A DNA stretch of 64,000 nt from Planctomycetaceae bacterium (GTDB taxonomy: Bacteria > Planctomycetota > Planctomycetia > Pirellulales > Pirellulaceae): NCBI GenBank assembly GCA_002726245.1, contig PBSM01000145.1:1-64000 (forward strand). Reading direction: 5' to 3'. This document shows, one piece after another, positions 1 through 8,570 of this stretch; position 1 is the stretch's first letter, and each line of letters opens with the position of its first letter. The position numbers were made by a program, and so were the translations under genes. The notes below the pieces were generated by a model, which saw only the letters and a program-made list of their open reading frames with translations, made no database searches and had not been told where the DNA came from.

Positions 1-1
1 T

Positions 2-220
2 ACGGAATGGGATGGAAATCGAGCGAGAAGGAACTGGCCTCAGGCAACAATAGCGGCGAAAGTTTCTTCACCCAGCCCCAGCTTCTTAACCGATCATCCC
101 GGCGGGCATTATCGCATGGCTGAGCCTTGTGATTTTGACGGCGACGGCCGAATCGAGGTGATCACCGGTGCCGATTTTGGCCCCGTGTTTTACTTCCGGC
201 GTTCGCTCAAGGATCGATAG
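2..220 (+). CDS. C-terminal end of an FG-GAP/VCBS-repeat protein (partial, 5' end outside window)
   Basis: The frame starting at base 2 is open from the window edge to a TAG at 218-220. The last third reads CDFDGDGRIEVITG followed by a short hydrophobic/aromatic tail. The D-F-D-G-D-G-R-I-E-V pattern is the calcium-binding loop of FG-GAP/VCBS propeller repeats, found in exported planctomycete proteins. Only about 72 codons are visible, so the rest of the architecture is unknown. The gene converges on the next one, which is on the minus strand. Seen: open frame and repeat motif. Inferred: extracellular propeller protein. Confidence 0.55.
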   Translation, partial: TEWDGNRARRNWPQATIAAKVSSPSPSFLTDHPGGHYRMAEPCDFDGDGRIEVITGADFGPVFYFRRSLKDR

Positions 221-344
221 AATCAAGATCAAGGTGCTGAGCATAGAGACTGTTGCTAAAGTCATCTCTCCCACAGGCACTGTCTGGTTCAAGCTCGAGC
301 TGAGCCGTGACATGTTGCGACGGATTGGAAAGTCCGCCTCGCTC

Positions 345-2147
345 TCACCGCCTTCGCACCAGCAGCTTGACGTGCCCCATGAGCCCGGCGGGGCCGGCAT
401 GATTAATGACGCGGACGCTGACCTGATTGCTCGCGCCAGGTTTGATGATCTCGGAAACATCCGTCAGGCCTGTCCTCATTCCTAGCCCTTGCTTCGTGTT
501 CATCAGCGCGATGATCTCTGGGCGCAGCCCCGGTCCGGGGGAAGTGCCGGCGGAATGTCCCCCGAACGCGAGCATGATCTCGTCACGTTGCGGATCAAGG
601 TCCCCGGGCGCGTCGAACTTGATCCTGTAGATTCCCACGCCGTTCGCCTTGGTGCCTTGTGACTGCCAGCACTTCAATGTGCTAATCAGCGGCCAGCTTC
701 CAAAAGCGAAATCATTGTTTGGCCGATACCAATGCTTGTTGTATCGGATCTGAAGCTGCGTATCGAAACGGAAATGCCAATACACTGGGAGTTCAGCGGC
801 GATCCTCCAGCCGTCCTGCTTTGCTTTGCCCCAGAACGCGGTATCCTTCGCCGCCATCTGCCGGTCATGCTCGGTATAGTCAGTTAGGTCCCATTTGGGT
901 GTGGGCTTCCATGAAAGATCTTGCGGCTGGTGGGCGTCGATGTTGGCCTGCCAGTATTTTCGCATCAGGGGCGTCGGTTCGGCCATGATCCAAGGCATTT
1001 CGCCGTAAAGCCACGCGTATTTATCCGACGCCGCCAGGGCGTTGTGTGCCGCGTGTTTGTGCCGCTGGGGGTCGCGCTGGTTGGCGCGCACGTCAGTGGG
1101 ACTAAAGCGATGCTCGCCCCATCCCGCGTCCGTCCAGATGGCTGTGCAGAAGCTGATTCGCCTACGGACCAGCTCCGGGGTCGTGCTGAGGATCGGCGCC
1201 AGCCGGAGTGCCTGATCGCGGACAACCAACATGTCCTGGTAGGTCGAATCGAGATAGGTGGCCTCGCAGGCCGACACGAGCGACGCCCGTTCGTCCAAGC
1301 CGACGAGTAGTCCGTCAAAGAACGCTGGCATGAGCGCGAAGCCGGTGTCGAGCAAGCTGCCCTTTGCTTCCCTCTCCAGCTCTCTCCTCAACGCGACGCG
1401 GTAAGCGCCTTCATACAGTGACGCAGCGACCATGAGTACGATCTGCGGGTACTCCCTGGTCAACGCCTTCCCGTACTGCTCACCTCGCTGCCGCACCTTT
1501 GCGGCAACCTCGCGAAACGATCGTGGCTCGGCTTCGCCCGCAACTTTGTAGCCCTCGTCGGCATACTGTCTGTAGTAGAACGGATACTTCCAGACGCCTT
1601 TGCCGCGTCCCCCGTACTGCTCCAAATCCAGTAGCACACCCTTGAAGCCGCACTCACGGGCGAGCCTCGCGGCCAGGCCCGTATTCGCACACACCGCCTC
1701 CCAGTCCTTGTCGTTGAACCAATCCGGTACCTTGCCTTCGACCCAAAGGGTCGAGCTAGTCCATAGGAAGTTGTCCGTCAGGTGTCCCCAGTCTTTGACC
1801 GATTTGAAGGCGTCTATCTCCGGCTTAACGTCTTCGTACGTCAGCGGCGGGATTCGCCACCATTGTCCGTTCCGCAGGACGAACATCACACCGTCGATCC
1901 CTTTGTCCTGCCAGGACGCGACTTTCGCATTCAGGAACGCGGCCTTTTTTCGAGCGTCTTCGATCCCCTCAAGTTCTCCGCAGACATGCCTGATCTCCCT
2001 CGCCCCACGTAGGAGCTTCTTGCCTGCAACATTGGAAAGAGGAATCCTCCCGCCCTCGGCAGGGCTGAGCGTCTCTTCGCAAATCGATGCGGACGGCATC
2101 GATGTGACCAGCAAGCCCATTGTCAACGGGATCACACCAAGCCTCAT
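345..2147 (-). CDS. Exported TIM-barrel glycosidase-like protein with C-terminal beta-sandwich
   Basis: About 600 residues from an ATG preceded by GAGAAG seven bases upstream; an in-frame GTG five codons earlier is the alternative start. The N-terminus (MRLGVIPLTMGLLVTS...) is a signal peptide. Residues about 60-430 carry the features of glycosidase-like TIM barrels: an acidic strand (GVLLDLEQYGG), a catalytic-type region and many aromatic residues. Residues about 470-600 look like a beta-sandwich carbohydrate-binding module (VGIYRIKFDAPGDLDP). No named family was recognised. It is the last gene of a minus-strand cluster with NeuB-like and GH109-type genes, so a role in glycan breakdown in the periplasm or outside is inferred from context. 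Confidence 0.6.
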   Translation of the reverse strand: MRLGVIPLTMGLLVTSMPSASICEETLSPAEGGRIPLSNVAGKKLLRGAREIRHVCGELEGIEDARKKAAFLNAKVASWQDKGIDGVMFVLRNGQWWRIPPLTYEDVKPEIDAFKSVKDWGHLTDNFLWTSSTLWVEGKVPDWFNDKDWEAVCANTGLAARLARECGFKGVLLDLEQYGGRGKGVWKYPFYYRQYADEGYKVAGEAEPRSFREVAAKVRQRGEQYGKALTREYPQIVLMVAASLYEGAYRVALRRELEREAKGSLLDTGFALMPAFFDGLLVGLDERASLVSACEATYLDSTYQDMLVVRDQALRLAPILSTTPELVRRRISFCTAIWTDAGWGEHRFSPTDVRANQRDPQRHKHAAHNALAASDKYAWLYGEMPWIMAEPTPLMRKYWQANIDAHQPQDLSWKPTPKWDLTDYTEHDRQMAAKDTAFWGKAKQDGWRIAAELPVYWHFRFDTQLQIRYNKHWYRPNNDFAFGSWPLISTLKCWQSQGTKANGVGIYRIKFDAPGDLDPQRDEIMLAFGGHSAGTSPGPGLRPEIIALMNTKQGLGMRTGLTDVSEIIKPGASNQVSVRVINHAGPAGLMGHVKLLVRRR

Positions 2148-2195
2148 CGGTCGTCTTCTCACGACTGGTTTCCCCAGAGCAAAGGAGACAGTTTT

Positions 2196-3196
2196 CTAAT
2201 CGCTGTCGCCGGTGATCGCCTCGATAATCTCATCTGCCAGGTCTGCATGCGGCCATTTGGTCAGATGATATTTTCGTTTCTTGAGTTCCTGCGCTGCGGG
2301 CAATGCCGCCACTTGAGGACATCCTTCACGGATGCCTCCGACGCGCCATGAATCCCGCCCATCGTAATGCACGGGATGCCCTTGTGAATCAACCCAACCT
2401 TCTTCGCCAGCGGCAAGGATTCGGTGTACAGATTGCCCTGGGGCGGCACCACCGCGAGGTTCCCCGGATTGTAGAACGTGACGGAGTTCTGCGCGTGCTC
2501 GACCATGTCCTGATAGATGGCTTCAAGCCATCGCGGATCGTTGCTGGCGGGGGTAGGCAGCCAGTGGCGCGGGAAATAGACGCCGAACGAAGCGCGGGCC
2601 ACTGGCAACTCGAACGGGCGGACATCGATCTTGAGCTTCAGTTCGGTCGGCGGCCGGTTCTTGGGCATCAGCCAAATCGTGCCTTCCTGGAGTCCGCTTT
2701 TGGCATCGCTATCGGCGTGGAACGTGATCCAGAAGGCGCGTTTTTCGTTTTCACCAACCCGGTCCAATTCCTTCGATAACCGGAGCGTCGACGTCGGCGC
2801 CCAATAGCCGGGCTGGTGCCACTTGCCCTTGAAATGCTGAGGATAACGCGCATACCGCTCGACCTCGCGGATCTTGACGTCGAGATCGACATCCGTGATC
2901 AGCACGCCGACGTTTTGCGTCTCTCCTGCGATGCCGTAGATCCCGAGTTGCACGGAGATGTATTCGCCTTTAGCCATGGACACCGAGACCGCATCGACCG
3001 CGTCTTTCGGGGCGACGGTCTTGGTTTCATCGAGGCGTCGCATCGTGTTGGCAAGAAACGGCGCGTACCCCTTTTTCTTCAGCGCCGCCGGCCATTCATT
3101 CGTGGGTCTTGCTTCCGGCTCGGCCGCAAAAGACAGCGGCGCGCCTAACAGCATGGCGGCGACAACAAGACAGTGATGCGATCGTTGTTGTTTCAT
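2196..3196 (-). pseudogene. Broken GH123/DUF4091-type glycosidase: internal deletion plus frameshift
   Basis: The first frame runs from ATG 3196 to TGA 2261 (311 codons): signal peptide, a beta-sandwich N-terminal domain (residues about 30-200), then only the start of a TIM barrel (FGVYFPRHWLPTP). The end of this frame is unlike protein (KWRHCPQRRNSRNENII). A -1/+1 shift at about 2305 gives a natural-looking tail (ALPAAQELKKRKYHLTKW, ending ITGDSD at TAG 2196-2198). Proteins with this N-terminal domain normally have a full barrel of roughly 300 further residues, so the barrel appears to be lost and the remaining tail out of frame. The ATG directly follows the TGA of the upstream gene. A sequencing error could explain the shift but not the missing barrel. 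Confidence 0.6.
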
Positions 3197-4573
3197 TCAT
3201 CGTACCCTTCTCTGCTCGACTCCGACGAATGATCTGCCGCCGGCATACTTGAACAGGTCACCGGTGCCCGCGGGCAATTTGAACGTGAACGCATGGTCCT
3301 TTAGCTCGTGTCTCTCGACCTTGCCGGTTTCGCGGCTCAGTCGCTCGATCGCGGTGACCTCGTCGGTGAAAGTTAAGGTCACTTGCGTCGCCAGTCCCGC
3401 ATGGTCAACGTCTGTCGCCCGGGAGTTGATCTTGTTGGCGACCATAAAGTACTCCTCGTTGCTCGCGTCCCGGAAGAAACCGACCATGAGATGGTCCTGG
3501 AACGGGTACGTGCGCCCCGTAAGGCCTGTCAACTTGCCCGTTCGCAATGTGTCTGATTCAGCGAAACCATAAAGAGGACCCGCCCAGGTATTGTGGGTTG
3601 TCAAATTGGTATGGTAGGTACGAATGTGCCTCAACTTGAGCAAAGCCGGACCAAGCTTTGCGACCTCGGCGTTGATTCTGGCGAGAAACTCGAAGTGCTT
3701 TGTTTTGCCGATGGCCTTTTTGTCTTTATACCGTACGTATCCAGTCGTTTCGTCCGTTGAACCCCACCGCCAGTCGATGAAGCCCGTGCAACCGTATGCC
3801 AGCGCACAGAATGTGTTGGCGCGCAATGTGGAATCGCTCCGTTTCCTCCCGGAGGCACCACGGGCCACGAAAAAGGCGATGCCGCGAGCCTTGCAGAATT
3901 CGGAACTGTATCCCAGACACGCGTACATCGCCGGGTTAATGTCGAGCGTCTTGCCGCTGGACGTGTGATACGGATACCACTGATAGATCATCCCGTCAGG
4001 CCGGATCACGTCCCACATGATCTTCCATTTCGGCTGGTCCGTCATGGGCACGCAGATGAGTGACAGGAGGCGCGGATGCGCAGCGCGCATCCACTTTACC
4101 TGTTCAGCAAACGTCTTCTGGTCCTGGGGGTCATACGGTTCATCAGCAAGCTGCACACCGACAAACTTGGGATCTCCGGCGAACCACTTAACACGATGCT
4201 GGAAATCGGGGAGACCCGACCAACCGGCCCCGAGAATCATGTACTGTACCTTCGCCTTTTGCGCCGCGCGAACGCCGGGATACCACATGTGGCCGCCCGC
4301 CGACATGCTGACATCATCCAGCAGGTTCAATCCGGCTTCCCGGAACACGTCCATATCGGGATCGACGATCAGCCCGGGCTTGGCATTCTCATACCAGTGC
4401 GGCAGGTACGCCATATCGTAGGACATGACACCCAACGTGAAGGGATGCGACTGCTGCCATTTTGCGTAACGGTCCTTGAACTTGGTGTTGCTGTCCTGCG
4501 CTATTATCCGGCCGCTGCCGGCGACTAACATGGCCGCCGCAAGCAACACCGCTGACAGACTGTTTGTCCTCAT
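3197..4573 (-). CDS. Exported TIM-barrel glycoside hydrolase-like protein
   Basis: 458 residues beginning with a Sec signal peptide (MRTNSLSAVLLAAAMLVAGS). The body looks like a glycosidase (alpha/beta)8 barrel. It has a strand/acid pair typical of beta-galactosidase-like barrels (FVGVQLADEPYDPQ, about residue 140), aromatic loops (QWYPYH, FIDWRWGS) and a short C-terminal beta domain (about 380-445). No CAZy family could be assigned. The stop codon abuts the ATG of the next, broken gene, so the two were one transcript. The start has 5'-AAAGGAGA-type purines upstream (4578-4590). Likely periplasmic or extracellular; substrate unknown. Confidence 0.6.
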   Translation of the reverse strand: MRTNSLSAVLLAAAMLVAGSGRIIAQDSNTKFKDRYAKWQQSHPFTLGVMSYDMAYLPHWYENAKPGLIVDPDMDVFREAGLNLLDDVSMSAGGHMWYPGVRAAQKAKVQYMILGAGWSGLPDFQHRVKWFAGDPKFVGVQLADEPYDPQDQKTFAEQVKWMRAAHPRLLSLICVPMTDQPKWKIMWDVIRPDGMIYQWYPYHTSSGKTLDINPAMYACLGYSSEFCKARGIAFFVARGASGRKRSDSTLRANTFCALAYGCTGFIDWRWGSTDETTGYVRYKDKKAIGKTKHFEFLARINAEVAKLGPALLKLRHIRTYHTNLTTHNTWAGPLYGFAESDTLRTGKLTGLTGRTYPFQDHLMVGFFRDASNEEYFMVANKINSRATDVDHAGLATQVTLTFTDEVTAIERLSRETGKVERHELKDHAFTFKLPAGTGDLFKYAGGRSFVGVEQRRVR

Positions 4574-4641
4574 ACCGAATCTCCTTTCAGATGACGAGGT
4601 AGACCAGCGCGGATTCTCAGCACTGTTGGCGAGCTTCTCGA

Positions 4642-5466
4642 TTACTCAAAGTCCACCTCGTGCAACTTGACCCGCAACGCGGACAGCGCCTTCTGCTCGT
4701 CTGGAACTGGGCACTTTTCTGACGAGCCCAGCATCACTTCCAGTCGGGTAATCTGCCGCACCAACTCCCCCAGCATCTCGGGAGTCATCGCGCCGGCGTG
4801 ATCGTCGCCGGGCATGCGGGTGTGATACGTAAAGTGCTTTTCCAGAACATCGGCACCGAGTGCAACCGCAGCTAAGCACGCCTCGATACCTCGACTGTGA
4901 TCGCTGTAGCCGATCCCATACTCGGGGAACTCGTCTTTGATTGTGCGCATCGCTCGCAGGTTGACGTTAGCGTCATCCGTCGGATATTGGCTCACGCAGT
5001 GCAGCAGGTAGAGGTTCTCAATCCGCTGCAGATGTTTGACCGCCTCACGGATCTCGCCCAGCGTCGAGCCTCCCGTGGACAGATAAACCGTTTTCACCTG
5101 GTCGGCGCGCGAGTTCACATAGTCGAGCAGGTCGAGGTGGACGATCCGACTGGACGCGAGCTTGAGGGAGTCCAGACCCATCTTGTCGACCAGGAAAACC
5201 GTTGACCGCACCGTGAACGTCGAGCTGAGAAACTCGATGCCTTTCTCCTTACATAGCGCTTGCATCTCGGAGTGGACCTCGGGCGGCATTTCGACGCCTT
5301 GGAACCACTCGTGCCACTGGTGGTCTTTGCCGAATTGGTCGGCCGTGTACGTCTGGAACTTGGCGATCGTGGCCCCGTTGGCGGCGGCCTCTTCCACCAT
5401 GCCTCGACAAACGTCCCAGCAGCCGTAGTGGTTCTCGCCGATTTCCGCAATGACGATGGTCTTCAT
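4642..5466 (-). CDS. N-acetylneuraminate synthase-like (NeuB TIM-barrel domain only)
   Basis: 274 residues, no signal peptide, hence cytoplasmic. NeuB-family motifs appear in order: EIGENHYG (8-15), KFQTY (36-40), SSTFTVRS (81-88), KLASSRI (102-108), STGGST (130-135), HCVSQYPT (156-163), GYSDHS (186-191), EKHFT (209-213) and DDHAG (221-225). Known members condense phosphoenolpyruvate with N-acetylmannosamine or a related sugar to form a nonulosonic acid. Typical NeuB proteins are about 350 residues with a C-terminal antifreeze-like (SAF) domain. This one ends right after the barrel, so the SAF lid is absent. It lies between the GH109-type gene and the TIM-barrel gene, which suggests a nonulosonic or amino-sugar theme. 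It might also be a diverged aldolase-type lyase. Confidence 0.8.
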   Translation of the reverse strand: MKTIVIAEIGENHYGCWDVCRGMVEEAAANGATIAKFQTYTADQFGKDHQWHEWFQGVEMPPEVHSEMQALCKEKGIEFLSSTFTVRSTVFLVDKMGLDSLKLASSRIVHLDLLDYVNSRADQVKTVYLSTGGSTLGEIREAVKHLQRIENLYLLHCVSQYPTDDANVNLRAMRTIKDEFPEYGIGYSDHSRGIEACLAAVALGADVLEKHFTYHTRMPGDDHAGAMTPEMLGELVRQITRLEVMLGSSEKCPVPDEQKALSALRVKLHEVDFE

Positions 5467-5500
5467 CGAGCCTCTCGTTTCATGCTCCAGCGTTTGAGAA

Positions 5501-5562
5501 TCAGCGGCCGGGCGCTAGCCCCCGGTTTCCGCGAGAACGGGCCGCTAGCGCGGTCCCGCTGA
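5501..5562. repeat. Imperfect palindrome with paired GCGCTAGC cores (REP-like class B)
   Basis: Two arms, TCAGCGG...GCGCTAGC on the left and their complements on the right, fill the gap between the NeuB-like and GH109-type genes. A 9-base direct repeat (CATGCTCCA) lies on either side, at 5481-5489 and 5565-5573. A better-paired relative with the same GGCGCTAGCC core lies at 41287-41356. No T-run follows, so it is not a classical terminator. Confidence 0.6.
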
Positions 5563-5563
5563 T

Positions 5564-6916
5564 TCATGCTCCAATGATGCCGAGGGGAGGGTTCGTTTTC
5601 CACTTGCCGCGGGTGAAGTCCGGAAACTCGACCGGGCGGCTCTTGTTGGCGACGGATCGTTCACTTAATCCCGACACCACGCTCCACGACGCCGCGTCAT
5701 AGACGTTCATGTCGGGCGGCGTGCCTGTGCGCAGGGCTTGGATCAGCCGATACAACTCCATGTAGTCCATTCCGCCATGCCCTTTCCCTTCGGCTCGTTC
5801 CAACAGCTCTTTCCAGAGGGGATGTTCATGTTCGGCCCGGTACTTTTCCGGCGACTGCCACTCGTGTCCAGCGCCGTCCCGTTCAATGTGAATCCTGTCC
5901 GGGTAGCCTTGGAAAATGCCCTTAGTTCCCTGGACCGTGTTGATGCGACTATAGGGCCGGGGCAACTGTGTGTCGTGACCCACCATGATCGTGCAACCAT
6001 TGACGGTGCGGATCATGCTGAAGTTGACGTCCCCGAGTGCATATTGGTGCTTGGCCAGCGGATGGTCCGCACCGAATCGCTTGGCATAGTGCAGGTTCAA
6101 TCCGCGCGACTTGCTACTCATCGAGACCAGGAAATCGAAGCGATCGCCGCGGTCGATGTTCATGCATTGAGCCACCGGTCCCAGTCCGTGCGTCGGGTAG
6201 AGGTTGCCGTTGCGGCGGAGCATGTGTTCCAGCCGCCACTCGATGCTCGGGCCCGGACCAAGCAACTCGCGGTCTTCGCGCAACTCGTGCATGTATCCCG
6301 CTTCGCCGTGAATCAGCTCGCCGAACAGGCCCTTGCGAACCATGTTCAGGACCATCATTTCCGTGCGCCCGTAACAGCAGTTCTCCAACATAACGCAATG
6401 CCGATCGTGTTTCTCCGACGTTTCGACCAACTGCCAGCACTCGTCGATGGTCACTGCGGCGGGCACTTCCGTGGCGGCGTGTTTGCCTGCCTTCATCGCG
6501 GCCACGCAAACCGGCACGTGCCACCTCCAGGGTGTGGCGGTGACGACCAGGTCCAAGTCTTCCCGTTCGCAAAGCTGTTTGAAATCGGTCTCGCCGGGGA
6601 AATAACCGGTTGGTTTGGGCTGCCCGGCGTCCTGCACCCAACGCTGGGCTTTTGCAACGCGCTCTTCGATGAGGTCACAAACCGCGAGAATCTCGACTCC
6701 CTCGAGTTCCAGCAACAACCGAACGAGGCTCGAGCCGCGTCCCCCGATCCCGACAAAACCGATCCGCACGGGATCGATGGGAGCTGCCTTTACGTGTGGC
6801 GCCGCACTCGATTTTGGCTCCTCAGCACTGGAGGCCGGCACGCCGCCAATCGCAAGCCCGGCACCAACGGTCGCCCCCAACTTCAAAACGTTCCTTCGAT
6901 CAAACTCGATCGCCAT
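5564..6916 (-). CDS. GH109-type alpha-N-acetylgalactosaminidase (Gfo/Idh/MocA fold, exported)
   Basis: 450 residues from the ATG at 6916, which has a strong AAAGGAG seven bases upstream; longer upstream starts are less likely. A twin-arginine signal (FDRRNVLKLGA, 5-15) leads into a Rossmann domain with GIGGRG (56-61) and the acidic end of strand 2 (CDL, 80-82). The C-terminal half carries GH109 hallmarks: ENCCYGR (178-184), YPTHGLGP (240-247), NIDRGDRFD and a final FTRGKWKTNPPLG. GH109 enzymes remove terminal alpha-GalNAc using tightly bound NAD+ in an oxidation/elimination mechanism. It heads the minus-strand cluster with the NeuB-like gene. A plain Gfo/Idh dehydrogenase is the alternative. 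Confidence 0.82.
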   Translation of the reverse strand: MAIEFDRRNVLKLGATVGAGLAIGGVPASSAEEPKSSAAPHVKAAPIDPVRIGFVGIGGRGSSLVRLLLELEGVEILAVCDLIEERVAKAQRWVQDAGQPKPTGYFPGETDFKQLCEREDLDLVVTATPWRWHVPVCVAAMKAGKHAATEVPAAVTIDECWQLVETSEKHDRHCVMLENCCYGRTEMMVLNMVRKGLFGELIHGEAGYMHELREDRELLGPGPSIEWRLEHMLRRNGNLYPTHGLGPVAQCMNIDRGDRFDFLVSMSSKSRGLNLHYAKRFGADHPLAKHQYALGDVNFSMIRTVNGCTIMVGHDTQLPRPYSRINTVQGTKGIFQGYPDRIHIERDGAGHEWQSPEKYRAEHEHPLWKELLERAEGKGHGGMDYMELYRLIQALRTGTPPDMNVYDAASWSVVSGLSERSVANKSRPVEFPDFTRGKWKTNPPLGIIGA

Positions 6917-7436
6917 CGTCTTCTCCTTTGTCATTGGTCGAGTGCTCGATACGATAGCCTCAAAGGCCACCGCTGTAAAACATCGTGTAGAGATCTTTGT
7001 GTTGTGGCACTCCAGCGCGAGTCCTTTGATGAGCGTTCACGGGATTCGGTCCTTGCGGAAAGAGCCTACGGACACACCAGCGGTGATTCTAACTCAGAGC
7101 AGGCGTTTCGCAATTCACTACAACTACTCTCCGCCCCGCCGTCTGCGGTGGAGGGCGGCGAGGTGATCCAAGCGGTTGACCTTGAATCTTCTGGACTATC
7201 TGAGTCGCCGCGGTGCCTCCTCGCCGGAGTACCACCAAGCCGAGTCGTCCGTGAACCAGTTCTTTCTGATAGGGTAGGTGGGCCGGCCTCGTGTCGCTCT
7301 GAATACTCTCAACCTCAAGACGGGAGAGACCCGTAGGACCGTCAAGTGCGCGCGATGCGGATCGTTTCCTCAGATCGCGCCAAGCTATGGCCGGTAGTTC
7401 GACTCCGATCATCGCGAGTGACTTCGCCTGGTTCGG
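6917..7436. other. Intergenic region, no supported gene
   Basis: This lies upstream of the GH109-type start and downstream of the WD40 gene's stop. It should hold the promoter of the 6916-345 cluster, but no convincing -35/-10 pair was seen. A short plus-strand frame at 7167-7277 (about 36 codons, ending EYHQAESSVNQFFLIG) has protein-like composition and may be a gene remnant. It has no start or partner and was not called. Confidence 0.5.
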
Positions 7437-8570
7437 CTACGTCTTGATCAGCGGCATTTCGTATAGCCCGACCACGCCCTCATTCCCGTAGGTCCGAGGA
7501 CCGGTCATCTGGGCAACTGCGATGTGACGGCCGTCGGGATGCAAGTCCATTCCATAGGCTGGGCCGGTCACCTTGACGCTGGCCAGTTTCTCGTCCTGGT
7601 CGGGTTTCCAGAACCAGATCTCGCCGGTCTGGGCACCGACACCGGCTGTCACGAAGAAACCCTGGGGATGGAAGGCCACGTGGTGGAAGATCGAGCTGTC
7701 AAAGGTCGATACCTGCTTGCGGATCTGATCGCCGGTCTTCCAGTCAAACTGCAGTACGAGCCCCGGACGGCCATAGCTGTCCCGCCCGCAGCAGAACATC
7801 ACCGCGCCGTCGGGGGTGAACGCCAAGTCGCGGACACCGCCATAGTTGATGTCCGTCCCACCTTTGTAGTTCGACAAGTCCTTGGCATCGAATTCACAGA
7901 GTTCCTTCCCGGCGTGGTACTCCCATTGCTTGATCTTTTGGTCGCCACGGTCACCAGTCAGCAGATGCTTGCCATCGGGATGGAACGCGGCACTGAACAC
8001 CGGGCAGGCGTGACCGGCAAGTTCCCTCGCGAGCAAGCCGTCGGTCGCCGACCACAATCGCACCATGCCGTCGCCTCCACCGGTGGCAACGAGTTCGCCG
8101 TCGTTGCTGATCGCCACGGTGCGCAGCGTGCCGTGGCCGGTCTCGATGCTCCACCGCACACCCGGTCGATCGCCCAAGGTGTCCCAGCAGATTAGCCGGC
8201 CGACGAGGTCTCCCGTGACGACCATTGACAGTGTTTCGTCAGTCCCTACAACGTGGGACGGATTGGCAATCCGTCTTACTGGCCGTTCCGGTAGCGGAAG
8301 TGGAGGCGGTGAAAGTTCAGGCGCAGGCGAAATCACGGACACGTCGGATGTGCCCCAACGCGCCGACGTCACCACCCAACTCTCGTGGTCGTGCCGCGAC
8401 TCAATCAAACCCGTGTTGATGTCGGTCAGATAGATCTTGCGGCCGCGTCCACCGGCAAAGCACCAGCGACCGGTGGGATCAATCACGCACGACATTAGCG
8501 GGACCTCGTGTTCGAATTCCCGAAGGAGTTTGGTGGCAGCCGGGCCGATCGTCTGTGCGGTGTATTCCAT
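7437..8570 (-). CDS. WD40-repeat beta-propeller protein
   Basis: 377 residues without a signal peptide. Repeated WD-type blades are visible, for example LRTVAISNDGELVATGGGDG then MVRLW (about 165-195), VFSAAFHPDGKHLLTGDRGD, and YGMDLHPDGRHIAVAQ near the end. Such propellers act as scaffolds; in planctomycetes they commonly sit next to DUF1501/DUF1549 genes. The start codon overlaps the stop of the DUF1501 gene (TGATG), so translation is probably coupled. Residues about 94-108 (RPVRRIANPSHV) do not fit a blade and come from a palindrome at 8257-8275 inside the gene. Function unknown beyond protein binding. Confidence 0.8.
   Translation of the reverse strand: MEYTAQTIGPAATKLLREFEHEVPLMSCVIDPTGRWCFAGGRGRKIYLTDINTGLIESRHDHESWVVTSARWGTSDVSVISPAPELSPPPLPLPERPVRRIANPSHVVGTDETLSMVVTGDLVGRLICWDTLGDRPGVRWSIETGHGTLRTVAISNDGELVATGGGDGMVRLWSATDGLLARELAGHACPVFSAAFHPDGKHLLTGDRGDQKIKQWEYHAGKELCEFDAKDLSNYKGGTDINYGGVRDLAFTPDGAVMFCCGRDSYGRPGLVLQFDWKTGDQIRKQVSTFDSSIFHHVAFHPQGFFVTAGVGAQTGEIWFWKPDQDEKLASVKVTGPAYGMDLHPDGRHIAVAQMTGPRTYGNEGVVGLYEMPLIKT
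8257..8275. repeat. Palindrome GACGGATT-GGC-AATCCGTC inside the WD40 gene
   Basis: Eight-base perfect arms with a three-base loop, kept in frame. The minus strand encodes RRIANPS and the plus strand would encode TDWQS. From memory, both peptides recur in planctomycete hypothetical proteins, which suggests a dispersed element that has landed between two propeller blades. Confidence 0.55.

Noticed and set aside
5738-7336. A 532-codon open frame on the plus strand over the GH109-type gene
   Set aside because: It is antisense to a well-supported gene, has no signal or domain and is rich in His/Arg/Gln, as expected for the opposite strand of G+C-rich coding DNA.
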